In this document: piece after piece, positions 17,776-27,383 of the stretch
Position numbering within the stretch: position 1 is the first letter of the stretch
How the letters are laid out: the number at the start of each line of letters is the position of its first letter
Assembly (NCBI RefSeq): GCF_007176755.1
Contig: NZ_BJTV01000004.1
Location: 62,001-126,000 of the forward strand
Source of the DNA: Streptomyces sp. 1-11
Lineage (GTDB): Bacteria > Actinomycetota > Actinomycetes > Streptomycetales > Streptomycetaceae
Length of the DNA: 64,000 bases
Direction of reading: 5' to 3'
Notes under the pieces: generated by a model
What the model saw: the letters and a program-made list of their open reading frames with translations, nothing else
The model's database searches: none
What the model was told of the DNA's origin: nothing
Made by a program: the position numbers and the translations under genes

Positions 17776-17848
17776 GTTTCGTCCCTCGCCGGGAACGGCA
17801 CCGCCGGAAGCGCTGCGCGGAAAGCTCTCGGTACGATCAGGCTACACC
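17776..17848 (-). promoter_or_regulatory. Conserved upstream element (copy 4 of 5)
   Basis: On the minus strand GGTGTAGCCTG, TACCGAGAGC, GCGCTTCC and GGTGCCGTTCCCGGCGAG followed by GGACGAAAC; the last part matches the 8801 copy (GACGAAAC). It lies 39-111 nt before the DUF5994 start at 17737. Confidence 0.5.
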
Positions 17849-17871
17849 TGGGCCCAGGAGAAGCGCGCGCG

Positions 17872-18177
17872 TCAGCCGTCCGGCTCCGTCTTCTCTGCCC
17901 TGCCGTGTTCCCCCTGTTCTTCCTCCAGCTCCTCCATCAGGCGGATGCCCTCATGTGTCAGCGAGACGGCCGCGGGGGTCCGGTGCGAGGTCCAGTCCAC
18001 GCTGATCAGTCCCTCGTCGGCCAGATAAGAGCAGGCGGCGGAGAGGTCCTCGTCGGGCAGGCCCAGCTCGGCGCGGAGTACCGATCCGCTGACCTCGGGG
18101 CGATTGCGTTCGACGGCCCCGTAGAGGGATCGCAGGACCGCCTCCCGGTTGTTCTTGCGTTCGCGGAGTCTCGTCAT
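17872..18177 (-). CDS. Small winged-helix-like protein
   Basis: 101 residues, soluble. Similar along its length to the C-terminal domain of the membrane protein at 12686-13207: TRLRERKNNREAVLRSLYGA, LGLPDEDLSAACSYLADEG, VDW and AAVSLTHEGIRLMEELEEEQ. The pattern of three helices and a wing suggests a winged helix, with a charged tail. It is again next to DUF5994 genes. DNA or protein binding is not established. Confidence 0.7.
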   Translation of the reverse strand: MTRLRERKNNREAVLRSLYGAVERNRPEVSGSVLRAELGLPDEDLSAACSYLADEGLISVDWTSHRTPAAVSLTHEGIRLMEELEEEQGEHGRAEKTEPDG

Positions 18178-18251
18178 GGCTGTCGTTCTCCGAGGTCACG
18201 GCCACGGGGGACGGACACGCCGGCGGATCCTCGTGGCCTCGCGGATCCGGG

Positions 18252-18386
18252 TCATACCTCGTCGGCGTGAGCGTGCGCGTGCTCTGTCGAATTGCTGGTC
18301 GCGAGCCGGAGCGTGCGGGTTCCGCGGCGTGCGCGGTGTCGAGGGCGACATGGAGCCGGGTCGCGACCGGCGGGCAGCTGCTCCAT
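18252..18386 (-). CDS. Possible small protein, unrecognised
   Basis: 44 codons from ATG 18386 with a very good AGGAGG at 6 nt. The product is basic and His-rich at the end (HAHAHADEV) with no family match I know. It lies in the 631-nt gap 18178-18808, which otherwise holds only low-complexity frames and the upstream element of the next gene. Real only on the strength of the ribosome binding site. Confidence 0.3.
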   Translation of the reverse strand: MEQLPAGRDPAPCRPRHRARRGTRTLRLATSNSTEHAHAHADEV

Positions 18387-18693
18387 ACGGACCTCCTGAC
18401 AGGCGACGGGTGCGAAACGTGCACCAACGACGATTCGGGTCGCTGCCCGACGCAGCCGGCGACGGTGTGGGGGCCTGCGTCGCGTTTCCACGGCAGCCTC
18501 CTCTGCAGGGTATGCCGGGTACGGGTGGCCCTGCGTCGGATGACCGGCCGGGCGGCCGGCCGCCTGCCGGTCCCCCGGCCGAGCCCGGTGACCACGCGAG
18601 CCGGCCTGGGCCGGAGGAGAGCGCCCGTACGCGGACGGTCGGCGCCGTTCCTGGTGTCGGCGACCGCCGGGCCCGCCGGGGCGGGCCCGGCCG

Positions 18694-18756
18694 GGAGTAC
18701 GGTGGACACACCGAGGGCACGCCGCGCACCGCCTCAGGCACCGGTGCCGTTCTCGG
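18694..18756 (+). promoter_or_regulatory. Conserved upstream element (copy 5 of 5)
   Basis: GGAGTACGGTGGACACACCG, then GGGCA, GCGCACCG and CGGTGCCGTTCTCGG, aligning with 8801-8875. It precedes a GNAT-like gene rather than a DUF5994 gene (53 nt before the ATG at 18809), which suggests coregulation across families. Confidence 0.5.
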
Positions 18757-18808
18757 GGATCGACGACGCCGGGGCGGCCATCGCCCGCGCCCGGGGGCAG
18801 GGTTGGCA

Positions 18809-19489
18809 ATGACCGCGCAGGTGCTCCCCCCGACGACCCTGGCCCTCCCCGCTCTCCGGCCCGCACGGGGCAGGCCGCGTACCCGCGAACAGGGCCCGCC
18901 GCAGAGGGAGCGTACGTCCTCGCCCCAGATTGCAGATCGGATCCATCGGCTGACGCGTGGTCAGGTCGTGGACCGTCTGCAGGAGCTGGGCGACCTGTAC
19001 GCGGAAACCTCCGGTGGTGACCCATGGGCGTGGAACCAGGCACGTGGCCCCTTCCTGGGCCATCTCACGGCCGACACACGACGGCCGGGGTTCTCGCTGC
19101 TGATCGCCGAGACCACCGCCCTGACCGGTTACGCCTATGGCTTCCCCACCGGCGGCTCGGGTCCATGGTGGGCGGGCTTCGACGGGCACGTCCGGGGAGG
19201 TCTGCTCCGCCGCGCCGCCTCCCGGCCGCTCTTCGTCGTCTCCGGGATCGTCGTCCCGCCTCGCGTGCGCCGGGAGTACCGGGACCACGTCTGGAACCTC
19301 GCCCGGCGCCTGCAGCGGCGACTGCTCGCCGACCACGGCGCCGCGCTCGGCGTCGCACTGGTGGACGTCCGGGACGGCAGGACCGTCGAGACAATGCGGT
19401 CCTGGGGCTGGCGGTACGCCGGAGACGACGGCCTTCAGGCCGTGCCGCCCGGTCCGTTCCGCATTCTGGCGCTTGCTCCGGGAACGTGA
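18809..19489 (+). CDS. GNAT-like acetyltransferase family protein
   Basis: 226 residues. After a Pro/Arg-rich N-terminus of about 40 residues, the body shows [50 protein letters not shown] and RRLQRRLLADHGAALGVALV, the strand-helix order of a GNAT fold with a weak acetyl-CoA loop. The ATG at 18809 lies just after the conserved upstream element. A 34-nt fragment of this gene is repeated at 1483. The substrate is unknown. Confidence 0.65.
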   Translation: MTAQVLPPTTLALPALRPARGRPRTREQGPPQRERTSSPQIADRIHRLTRGQVVDRLQELGDLYAETSGGDPWAWNQARGPFLGHLTADTRRPGFSLLIAETTALTGYAYGFPTGGSGPWWAGFDGHVRGGLLRRAASRPLFVVSGIVVPPRVRREYRDHVWNLARRLQRRLLADHGAALGVALVDVRDGRTVETMRSWGWRYAGDDGLQAVPPGPFRILALAPGT

Positions 19490-19526
19490 ACAGCCGCGCC
19501 CCGTCATGGATCACGCCTCGGCCCGG

Positions 19527-21383
19527 TCAGGGCACGGGCAGGCGCAGGGCGAGAAGGGCGACGTCGTCCGTGCTGCCCAGGGGCGTCCGGGCCGCCAGCT
19601 GGTCGCACAAGATGTCCAGAGGTTCGTGGGCGAGGGCGAGAGCGTGGCGACGCAGTCGGCTGAGCCCTTTGGTCAAGTCGCTGCCGGGGACTTCGATCAG
19701 GCCGTCGGTGTAGAGCAGGAGCGTGGACCGCGGCGGCAGCGCGTGGGCGGCACTCGGGCGCGGATCGCTGGCACACGGGTCGGTTCCGAGGATGAGTCCC
19801 TGCCCGGCTTCGAGGTACTGCGCGCTCCCGTCGGGGGTCAGCAGCAGGGGCGGCGGGTGCCCCGCACTGGTCCAGTGCAGCGTCCAGGGGCCGGTGTCCG
19901 GACCTTCCACCCGGGCGAGGACGAGGGTGGCCATCCGCACGATGGTGATGGCGTGCATGGCGTCGTCGAGGCGGTCCACGACGGCACCGGTCGGCTCGGC
20001 ATGGTCCCAGGCGAGGGAGCGCAGGATGCCGTGCAGCTGCGCCATGCCGGCCGCGGCGGTCAGATCGTGCCCGACGACGTCGCCGATGACGAGGGCGAGC
20101 GTGCCGTCCCTCAGCGCGAAGGCGTCGTACCAGTCACCACCGACCTGGGAGCCGGGCGGAGCGGGCTGGTACCGGGCGGCCAGCTGGAACCGGCCGTGCG
20201 CGGGCAGCGGGGGAAGGAGGTTGCGCTGCATGGCCTCGGCGACCGCGCGCTGCCGGCCGAACCGGCGCGCGTTGTCGATGACCAGACCGACCCGGCGGCC
20301 GATGTCGCCGGCCACGTCGAGATCGCCGGTGTCGAAGGGCCGGGCCGGGTCGGTGCGCACCAGCGTCAGGGCACCGGTGACCTGCCGTCTACTGCCGAGC
20401 GGCACCGTGATGGCGGATGCGGCGCCGATCGCTCCGAGGAAGGCGTCGTGCACGCTGGCCAGCGGGGAGTCGGGCGGTGCGTCCAGGTCCACCCGCTCTT
20501 GAAGCACGGGAGCGCCTTCGTTCAGTACCTGGACCAGGGGCGAGTGGGTCGCCTCCCCGACCGGGGGCAGATGACCGCGCCAGTCCTCCTGCCCGGCTGC
20601 ACGGCCCTCCGGACCGGTCACGGCCACTCGGTGCACCTGACGAGAGCCGACCCGCAGGTCCACCGCGGCCCAGTCGGCGAGGCGGGGGACAAGGACGCGG
20701 CTCAACCGGGCGAGGGCCTCGTCCACCTCCAGGGTCTGCCCGAGCACGTCGGTGATCTCCGCGACGAGTGTCAACCGCTCGGCGAGACTCTCCAGCGCGC
20801 TCGTATGAGCCGCTCGTTCCGCCTGTTCCACCCGTTCCGACCGCTCGGCGCGTTCCGACCGCTCGGCGCGCTCCGCTCGTTTCCTACCGGCAAGGCGGTC
20901 CGCCGCGGTCTCGACGATCAGCACGGCCATGCCCAGGCAGACGCCGGAGACGTCGTCCGCCAGGGGGGTGGCCGACCAGGAGATCGGGACCAGCCGTCCG
21001 TCACCACGCAGGCCCCTGTCGTCGTCCCCGCGTGCCGCACGCCTCTCGGCCAGTGCCCACAGCAGCGGGCAGCGCTCCCGCGGGACGAGGCCACCTCCCG
21101 GGTCGCGATGGCACAGGTCGTGCAGATCCCGCCCGTACACCGACCCTGCTGCGCGCTGCAGAAGCCGCTCGGCGGCCGGGTTGACAGCGACGATCCGCCC
21201 GGCCGGGTCGATCACGGCGAGGGCCGTGCCCAGCTGCTCGACCACCCGCTGCCACAGAGCCGGCGCCCTCGAGGACAGCCGCCGCTCGTGCTCTCCGCCG
21301 GACCTCAGGCCCTCCGCCACGTCGCCGCCGTCCTTTCCGCACAGACCACACCGCGGTCCGCGGCCCCCGGGCCGGCGGGTCAC
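19527..21383 (-). CDS. PAS-GAF-SpoIIE phosphatase with Glu/Arg repeat linker
   Basis: 618 residues. PAS domain (about 45-150, ALAVIDPAGRIVAVNPAAERLL), a charged linker built of ERAERSERAERSERVEQAER that should form a coiled coil, a GAF domain (about 195-370) and a SpoIIE/PP2C domain with GGDWYDAFAL, VIGDVVGHDLTAAA and GSTDDVALLALRL; the catalytic Asp residues are present. It is a typical Streptomyces sensor phosphatase for anti-anti-sigma factors. The start is uncertain: GTG 21383 is used here; GTG 21320 with AAGGA upstream is an alternative. Confidence 0.88.
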   Translation of the reverse strand: MTRRPGGRGPRCGLCGKDGGDVAEGLRSGGEHERRLSSRAPALWQRVVEQLGTALAVIDPAGRIVAVNPAAERLLQRAAGSVYGRDLHDLCHRDPGGGLVPRERCPLLWALAERRAARGDDDRGLRGDGRLVPISWSATPLADDVSGVCLGMAVLIVETAADRLAGRKRAERAERSERAERSERVEQAERAAHTSALESLAERLTLVAEITDVLGQTLEVDEALARLSRVLVPRLADWAAVDLRVGSRQVHRVAVTGPEGRAAGQEDWRGHLPPVGEATHSPLVQVLNEGAPVLQERVDLDAPPDSPLASVHDAFLGAIGAASAITVPLGSRRQVTGALTLVRTDPARPFDTGDLDVAGDIGRRVGLVIDNARRFGRQRAVAEAMQRNLLPPLPAHGRFQLAARYQPAPPGSQVGGDWYDAFALRDGTLALVIGDVVGHDLTAAAGMAQLHGILRSLAWDHAEPTGAVVDRLDDAMHAITIVRMATLVLARVEGPDTGPWTLHWTSAGHPPPLLLTPDGSAQYLEAGQGLILGTDPCASDPRPSAAHALPPRSTLLLYTDGLIEVPGSDLTKGLSRLRRHALALAHEPLDILCDQLAARTPLGSTDDVALLALRLPVP

Positions 21384-21578
21384 GCAGACGTCGGCACCCC
21401 GATCCCGAGTTCCTCTTCGAGTACCCGCACCCGCGAGTAGTTCGCCGCCCTCGCCCGACCGGTTTCGTCAACCCGTGGAACGCGAAGCGCTCGACCGCGA
21501 CCGCGCACGGGTGACCCCCGAGATGAGAAGTCGGCTGCCGGCCTCCATGCGGGGTCGCCGTCTCGAACGCCCACCCAC

Positions 21579-21660
21579 ATCCAGTCGGAACTGGCCGTCG
21601 CCACCCGCCAGACCATCGTCGACGCCATGGGCATCGTCGTCGGTCACCACCGCTGCGATC
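21579..21660 (+). pseudogene. ANTAR-like fragment
   Basis: Translation of one plus frame gives AVATRQTIVDAMGIVVGHH, which resembles the beginning of an ANTAR domain (VI.QAKGILM type), after which the frame becomes unrelated. No start or full domain exists. It lies in the 708-nt gap 21384-22091, which also holds a transposase remnant. Confidence 0.35.
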
Positions 21661-21879
21661 CTGTCATCGGCCCCCTGGGCTCATTGGCTGAACCGGAGGA
21701 GCCTGAGTCGGGCCAGCCCAATGGATACGCTCATGTGAGCCGTGATCCGCTCCCGCAGGATCCTTGCGGTCCGTCGGGCACTCCTCTTCGTGGACAAAGC
21801 CGCGACCGGTCGTGCGCAGGACCCCGGGGGGGCATGCTCTGGGACGACGCGGTCAAGACGTCTTCTTCCGGCTGCGGTT

Positions 21880-21965
21880 CATGCGCTCCGACAGCACGGT
21901 CGTCTGCCCCGGCGTCTGCTGGTCGAGCAGTCCTTCGCCTGGATCATGCACGCCCGCGGGCACCC
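21880..21965 (+). pseudogene. IS5-type transposase remnant
   Basis: A plus frame reads RRLLVEQSFAWIMHARGH, matching the C-terminal RRW.VER.FAWLM motif of IS5-family DDE transposases. Only about 25 residues survive, with no flanking inverted repeats visible. Confidence 0.5.
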
Positions 21966-22091
21966 GCCACCACGAACGGAGGATCCCGCGATCCGAGCGG
22001 TACTGATCGTCCGAAGGCAGGGCCCGCCGCCCTGGCCGAGTGAACCCTGAGCGAGCTCCGCTCCACCGGCCGCCGCGCGCCGTGGAACGGG

Positions 22092-22412
22092 ATGTGGAAA
22101 CCGCTCCTGAACAAGATCAGCGAGTTGCAGACGGAAACCAGTCAGCTGCAGGAAGCCGTCGTCTCCCACACCGTGGTCGACCAAGCGATCGGCGTGGGCA
22201 TCACCGTCGGTGGCCTGCATCCCGAGCAAGGATTCCAAGTGCTGCGAGAGGTCTCACAGCACAGGAATACGAAACTGCGGCAAGTATCCGAACGGATCGT
22301 GGACTGGGTACACGGCAAACAGCTGCCCGACGAAATCCACACCGCTCTGAACAAGGCACTGGCCAGAGCACGGTCATCTGAACGCAACGCAGCTCTGCCG
22401 CCCGCGTTCTGA
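22092..22412 (+). CDS. ANTAR domain protein
   Basis: 106 residues, nearly all of it an ANTAR domain: coiled start ISELQTETSQLQEAVVSHTV, the core VVDQAIGVGITVGGLHPEQG, then VLREVSQHRNTKLRQVSERI and a helical tail. ANTAR domains bind RNA stem-loops and act in antitermination. A sensor domain is absent, as in other short Streptomyces ANTAR proteins. The start has a weak ribosome site, and the upstream region is gene debris, so an older longer form is possible. Confidence 0.75.
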   Translation: MWKPLLNKISELQTETSQLQEAVVSHTVVDQAIGVGITVGGLHPEQGFQVLREVSQHRNTKLRQVSERIVDWVHGKQLPDEIHTALNKALARARSSERNAALPPAF

Positions 22413-22558
22413 GCCGGACGGCAGGGCGGGCGGACGAATGGAATGCCAGCTCACTTCCGAACCCGCACGCGACACGACCTCCGCCCAACGAGTCCCCGAA
22501 CCCACCTGGCCAAAACGTCCCACCCCAGACTTACATCGCGTACGGCGAGCATCCGGCC

Positions 22559-23949
22559 TCAGGGCGAGACGCCCTCATCCGACTGCGGCAGTCGCAGGGC
22601 GAGCAGGGCGATGTCGTCGTGGGCCCCTGCCACGAGTCCGTTCATCAGCTCGTCGCTCAGCTCGTCGATGTCCTGGTCGACCAGGACGGCAGCGTGCTGC
22701 CGGAGCCGGGTCATGCCGTGATCCATGGATTCGCCGCGCCGTTCGATCAGACCGTCCGTGTACAACAGCAGGGTGCTGCCCTCGGGCAGGGGCAGGCAGG
22801 CACTGGGCCGTTCGGCGTGCGGGTCGACGCCCAGCAGCAGGCCGTGTGCTTCCCAGAGGTAGGTGGTGTCGCCGTCCGCGGTGACCAGCAGGGGTGGTGG
22901 ATGTCCGGCACTCGCCCACTCCAGCTGGTACGGCCCTCCCTCCTGGCCCTTGAGCAGTGCGTACACGCAGGTGGCGGTGCGGTGGCTGTAGAGGGCGTCG
23001 ACTGCGAGGTCCAAGCGGCGCAGGATCATGCCGGGGGGCTCCCGGCGGTCGCAGGCGATGCCACGCAGCATGTTCCGGATCTGGCTCATGGTCACGGCGG
23101 CATGCAGATCGTGGCCGGTGACGTCGCCGATGATCAGAGTGGTGTCACCGCTTTCCGGCAGGACGAAGCTGTCGTACCAGTCACCGCCGATCTGCGCGGT
23201 GGCGAGCGCCGGGGAGTAGCGGGCGGTGATGCGCAGACCCGGTACGACGGGCAGGTCCGGCAGCAGGGAGCGCTGGAGGCGCACGGCGACAGCCTGGGTC
23301 TCGGCGTAGAGCCTGGCCTTGTCGAGGGCCAGCGCGATGCGGTGGGTCAGGTCCTCGACCAGCGCCAGGTCCGCCTCACCCCACGGCGGGTGTCCCTCGC
23401 CCCGGACCAGGGTCAGCGCACCCAGCACTCGCCGACGTGCCCGCAAGGGGGCCACGATCACGGAGTCTCCCCCGAGTCGGGCGAACGGTTGCATGGTTGC
23501 CGTGTGCAGTGAGTCGGACGCCTCCTGCGCGGTCGGCAGCCGCCCGGCCGACAACAGCGGCGGGCCGGCGCCGCGAAGCACCGGGACAGCGGGCCTGTCG
23601 CCGTCTCCGGCACCGGCACCGGCACCGGCACCGGCGGCAACGGTCCCGTCAGGCCGGTCAGGGCGGCGTTGGGGTCACGGTGTGAGACACAGACTCGCTC
23701 GACGGCGCCGTCCTCGTCCATCAGATCGGCCGCGGACCAGTCGGCCAGTCCCGGCACCAGTACGCGGCACACCCGCCTGAGCCCCTCGACCGCGTCCAGC
23801 GTGCTCGACAGCGCCGCCGCGCTCCGGGTGGCGAACGCCAGCTGGCCGAGCGCAGCTCGCAGCGCCGCGTCCGCGTCAGCGTCATCCTCGTCCGTGGCGA
23901 CCACCTCCCGCCTGGGGGCTCTACGGCCGCTTCCGTCCTGGGAAACCAC
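22559..23949 (-). pseudogene. GAF-SpoIIE phosphatase with a frameshift
   Basis: The N-terminal 120 codons (from GTG 23949; ALGQLAFATRSAAALSSTLD, LVPGLADWSAADLMD) and the C-terminal 330 codons (GAF end, GGDWYDSFVLPES, IIGDVTGHDLHAAV, HDDIALLALRLP) are in different frames. Both parts match the same family. Adding one G near 23582, so that CGGTGCTTCGC becomes CGGGTGCTTCGC, restores a continuous protein of about 463 residues. The break lies just beyond a CACCGG hexamer repeat (about 23610-23635) that encodes PVPVPVP. Either a recent null mutation or a sequencing error; the catalytic residues are intact. Confidence 0.75.
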
Positions 23950-24155
23950 TCCTCGGGAAGTGCACTGAAGCCGTGCACGGCACGAGGGCCCATACAGGTA
24001 CTTACCGGGGTCCTACCGAGCGCCTCGTGGCTTGTCTGTCGGGCACCCTCTGGACGCCTCCCGGCCCCGTTGCAGTTCACCGAGCAGCTGCAGTTGCACC
24101 GCCGCGCTCTCGCCGGCACGGCTGGCCGAGGACGATCCGGGCGCGCTCGGTAACG

Positions 24156-26249
24156 CTATGACCGCTGTTGGGGATGGGGCGAGTTTGCGGGCGGCAGAGC
24201 CTGCTCGGCCCAGACGATCTTGCCGTCGACGGAGTAACGGACGCCCCAGTTCTGCGCGAGTCGGGCGATGATGAACAGGCCGCGCCCCCCTTCGTCGATG
24301 GTTTTCGCGTGACGCAGCCGTGGCGCGAGGGCATTGCGGTCGTGGACTTCGCAGGTGAGCGTGCGGTCCTTGATGAGCCGCAACTGCACAGGCGGTGTGC
24401 CGTAGCGGATGGCGTTGGTGACCAGTTCGCTGACGATCATTTCGGTGGTGTAGGCGGTTTCCTCGCCCACTCCCCAGTGGGTGAGTTGGTGTTGGGCGTG
24501 GGTGCGCGCCGTGGCGACGGCTTTGGGGTGGGAGTCGAGGTGCCATGCGGCGACCTGGTCCGCGGGCAATGTGTGGGTGCGGGCCAGGAGGAGGATGACG
24601 TCGCCGTGGCGGGTGTCGTCCCGCAGCCCGTAGAGCACGTCGTCGCACAGATCCTGCAGTGGCCGGTCAGTGTGGGCCAGCGCCCGTTGGAGGGTCTCCG
24701 GGGACTGGGAGGTGTGCAGGAGGGACGGCGTGTAGAAGGCGAGGACGCTGCCGTCGGGGAGAGACACCGTGGTGGCAGCGAAGGGGGGTCCATCGGTCCT
24801 GCCCATGGGAGGTCCGCTCGGTAGGTGAGGAATCTCGGTGCTCCCATCGGGATGGGCGATGACGGGTGGGGGGTGACCGGCCAGGGCGATAGTGCAGGTC
24901 CCAGCGAGCGGGTCGTAGACCGCGTACGCGCAGCTTCCCGTGAGCGGCATGGGGTCGCCGGGCGGCAGAGCGGCGCGTTCCTGGGCCAGGCTGATGGCGG
25001 TGTCGTTGAGGCGGGCGAGGAGCTCGTCGGGCTCCAGGTCGAGCGCGGCCAGGGCGTGTGCGGCGGTTCCTATCTGTCCCATGGTGGTGGCCGCATGGAT
25101 GCCCCCTCGGCCGGCTACTTCGCCGACCACCAGTGCGGTGCGGGCGCCGGACAGGGCGAATGTGTCGAACCCGCCGCCTCCCCCGGTTTCAGAGGGCACC
25201 AGTATGTGCGCGGTTTCAACGGTCGTCTGCGTCGCAACCTCGGGAAGCAGCAGGTGGCGCTGGATCGTCAGGGCAATGGTGTGTTCGCGGGTGTAACGGC
25301 GGGCGTTGTCGATGCACAGCGCGGCGTGAGCGGCCACTGCTTCGGCGAGGGTGACATCGCCTTGGTCGTAGACGTCGCCCTGGTCGGTGCGGTAGAGGCT
25401 CATCAGTCCCAGCACCTTTCCCCGCAGGGTCAGGGGTGTGGTAACAAGGCTCTGGACGCCTGAGGCGCGGATCGCCTCGGCGCGCTGCGGGACGGCCGCC
25501 AGCCAAGGTGTTTCGGGACCCAGGGCGACGAGGCGCGGCTTGAGGTCGGTCAGCGTCTGGGCGTAGGGCGTCGGGAACGGCAGAGCACGCACGTCCCCCA
25601 CCGGATGTGCCTGGCCCTGGTTCTCGCCGCCACTGCGAGCGAAGGCGGCACGGCGCAGCGGCACCTCCCGTCCGAGGGGACTCGGCGGAGGTTCCTCGCC
25701 ACGCACCACTGCCTCCACCACTTCCACCACGGCGATGTCGGCGAGGTCCGGCACCACCGCCTGCACCAAATCCTCGCAAGTGGCCACAACGTCTAGGGTC
25801 TGTCCCACGCGATCGCGCACCGAGTCGAGAAGGCGCAGACGGGCGCGTACTTTTTCGTATTCGGTGACACCAAGTATCTCCGTCAGCACTCCCAGGATCC
25901 TGCCCTGCGCGTCCTCAAGACGAAATGCCGAGACGGAGAACCGGTACTCCGGCCCCGGCGCGCCCTTCGGACGCACCCCCAATCGCCGCCCCCGAGCGGG
26001 CGCGCCGCTCTCCAGCACGCCGTGCAGCATCGTCTCGACCTCACCGGGCGCGGAAAGGTCACATACGTCGGTGAAGTGCCGGCCTGTGATCTCTTCAGGG
26101 GTGCCCGTTTTCAGGACCGGCGTGTTGACGTTGATCCATAGGATCCGCAATTCCGTGTCCAGGAGCATCAGGCCGGCCGGGGATTGGTGGAACAGAGCTT
26201 CCAGTACTGCCGCACCCTCGACGGCCGAAATGGCTTCGTTGTGCGCCAC
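24156..26249 (-). CDS. PAS-GAF-SpoIIE-like-HATPase sensor protein, degenerate phosphatase
   Basis: 697 residues. PAS (about 15-130), GAF (150-320), SpoIIE-like (330-545) and an RsbW-type ATPase domain (560-690) with TTEMIVSELVTNAIRYG and IDEGGRGLFIIARLAQNWG. In the phosphatase domain the GGDWYD motif is replaced by GGGGGFDTF and the GDVVGHG motif by GEVAGRG, so the metal-binding Asp residues are largely lost; phosphatase activity is doubtful. The kinase-like domain keeps its N and G boxes. GTG 26249 has a strong GGAGGTGG. It may act as an anti-sigma kinase with a sensory pseudophosphatase. Confidence 0.85.
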   Translation of the reverse strand: MAHNEAISAVEGAAVLEALFHQSPAGLMLLDTELRILWINVNTPVLKTGTPEEITGRHFTDVCDLSAPGEVETMLHGVLESGAPARGRRLGVRPKGAPGPEYRFSVSAFRLEDAQGRILGVLTEILGVTEYEKVRARLRLLDSVRDRVGQTLDVVATCEDLVQAVVPDLADIAVVEVVEAVVRGEEPPPSPLGREVPLRRAAFARSGGENQGQAHPVGDVRALPFPTPYAQTLTDLKPRLVALGPETPWLAAVPQRAEAIRASGVQSLVTTPLTLRGKVLGLMSLYRTDQGDVYDQGDVTLAEAVAAHAALCIDNARRYTREHTIALTIQRHLLLPEVATQTTVETAHILVPSETGGGGGFDTFALSGARTALVVGEVAGRGGIHAATTMGQIGTAAHALAALDLEPDELLARLNDTAISLAQERAALPPGDPMPLTGSCAYAVYDPLAGTCTIALAGHPPPVIAHPDGSTEIPHLPSGPPMGRTDGPPFAATTVSLPDGSVLAFYTPSLLHTSQSPETLQRALAHTDRPLQDLCDDVLYGLRDDTRHGDVILLLARTHTLPADQVAAWHLDSHPKAVATARTHAQHQLTHWGVGEETAYTTEMIVSELVTNAIRYGTPPVQLRLIKDRTLTCEVHDRNALAPRLRHAKTIDEGGRGLFIIARLAQNWGVRYSVDGKIVWAEQALPPANSPHPQQRS

Positions 26250-26698
26250 GGCAACCCACCTCCAGTATCCAGACTGCGCCTGGCTCCTGCGCGCCGCTCC
26301 ACCGCATCGTGCGACGTCCCCGGGCAGGCCGCCGGATCTCCGCCGCGGTAGACATCACCGTTCTCGTCGCGGTGGTCGGCTCCCACATCGATGCCACCTC
26401 ACGTCGCGACTCCCGGATCGCCCGGTGCGCAGCCGCCGTGCTGAGCCTGGCGGCGTCGGCGATCGGTCTGCACCTCAGCCGTGGCGGCGGCTCGGACCGG
26501 ACGGCGCCCGCCGCATCGCAGAAGCCGGAGGCGGTGCGCAGGCTCTGGCGGGCGCATCCTGACCCGGCAGTCTCCGGGGCCGAGAGGCCGGCTGATCAAG
26601 CGCCGCGACCGCCGTGTCGCGACCTCCGTGCAGTCCGCGAGTGAGCCCGTCCCCTCGCCTCACCCGGCTGACATCGTCGCTGTGGCTGCGGTGCGGAT
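26250..26698. other. Intergenic, no convincing gene
   Basis: 449 nt between the start of the sensor gene and a gene fragment. A plus frame at 26309-26644 contains a hydrophobic stretch (ITVLVAVVGSHIDA) but has no start signal or family match. Confidence 0.4.
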
Positions 26699-26965
26699 GT
26701 GCTGGCTGAGAAAGCGGGGTGGCAGATCGTCGGCACGGACGCGATCGTCGTCAAGGCGTTCAACACCACGTTCGCCGGGCTGCTCTCGCCGGGTGAAGGC
26801 CACGGCTTCCCGCTCGACGTGCTGATCGCCGGTGACGACTCTGCTGCCAAGGACAAGGTCGCTGACCTCATCTCCTCTGGCGCGATGCGTCCACTGGACG
26901 TCGGTCCGCTGCGCCGTGCACGGCAGCTCGAGGCGTTGGGTTTCCTGCACATCAAGGATCACCGG
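26699..26965 (+). pseudogene. C-terminal remnant of an F420-/NADP-type dinucleotide-binding reductase
   Basis: The frame reads VVKAFNTTFAGLL, LDVLIAGDDSAAKDKVADLI and DVGPLRRARQLEALGFLHI, the C-terminal half of NADPH-dependent F420 reductase-like oxidoreductases. The N-terminal Rossmann GxGxxG part is missing and the frame runs into transposase debris at about 26965, so both ends are lost. Confidence 0.7.
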
Positions 26966-27273
26966 CAGGAACAGAAATTCACGACCATTACGCCTCCCGC
27001 TGGAGCAGTAATCACGGGAATGCGGTGGCACAGACTCCTGAGCGCTTCCGAGTGCCTGGACGAGCCGTTCGTAGTCGCGAGCATGCCGACGGGCGTGCAT
27101 GATCCAGGCAGCGGGAGCGTTCGACGGCCCAACGCCGGGGCAGAATGACCAATCCGGAGGCGTCCTTCGATCGGCTGATTGTCTTGATCGTCGGGTTCAG
27201 GTAGGTTTTCGCCCAGGTCACGAGCTGTCCGGCATGGGCGAAGTCGGCCCAGACGATGGCAGCGTCGCCTCAC
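26959..27273 (-). pseudogene. IS5-type transposase C-terminal remnant, frameshifted
   Basis: Minus frames together give LVTWAKTYLNPTIKTISRSK, DASGLVILPRRWAVERS, MHARRHARDYERLVQ and HSEALRSLCH in three different frames, the C-terminal third of an IS5-family DDE transposase broken by at least two frameshifts. The other two thirds are absent. Confidence 0.75.
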
Positions 27274-27383
27274 GGACCCCGTCTCGCTGGCTGCGATTGC
27301 AACTCCAGCGTCCCCGAGCGCATCGCCCGAAAGCTAATTGCATGAGGAGCCGAGCGCGTCATGCGCTCAGGGACAGTCGAGTT

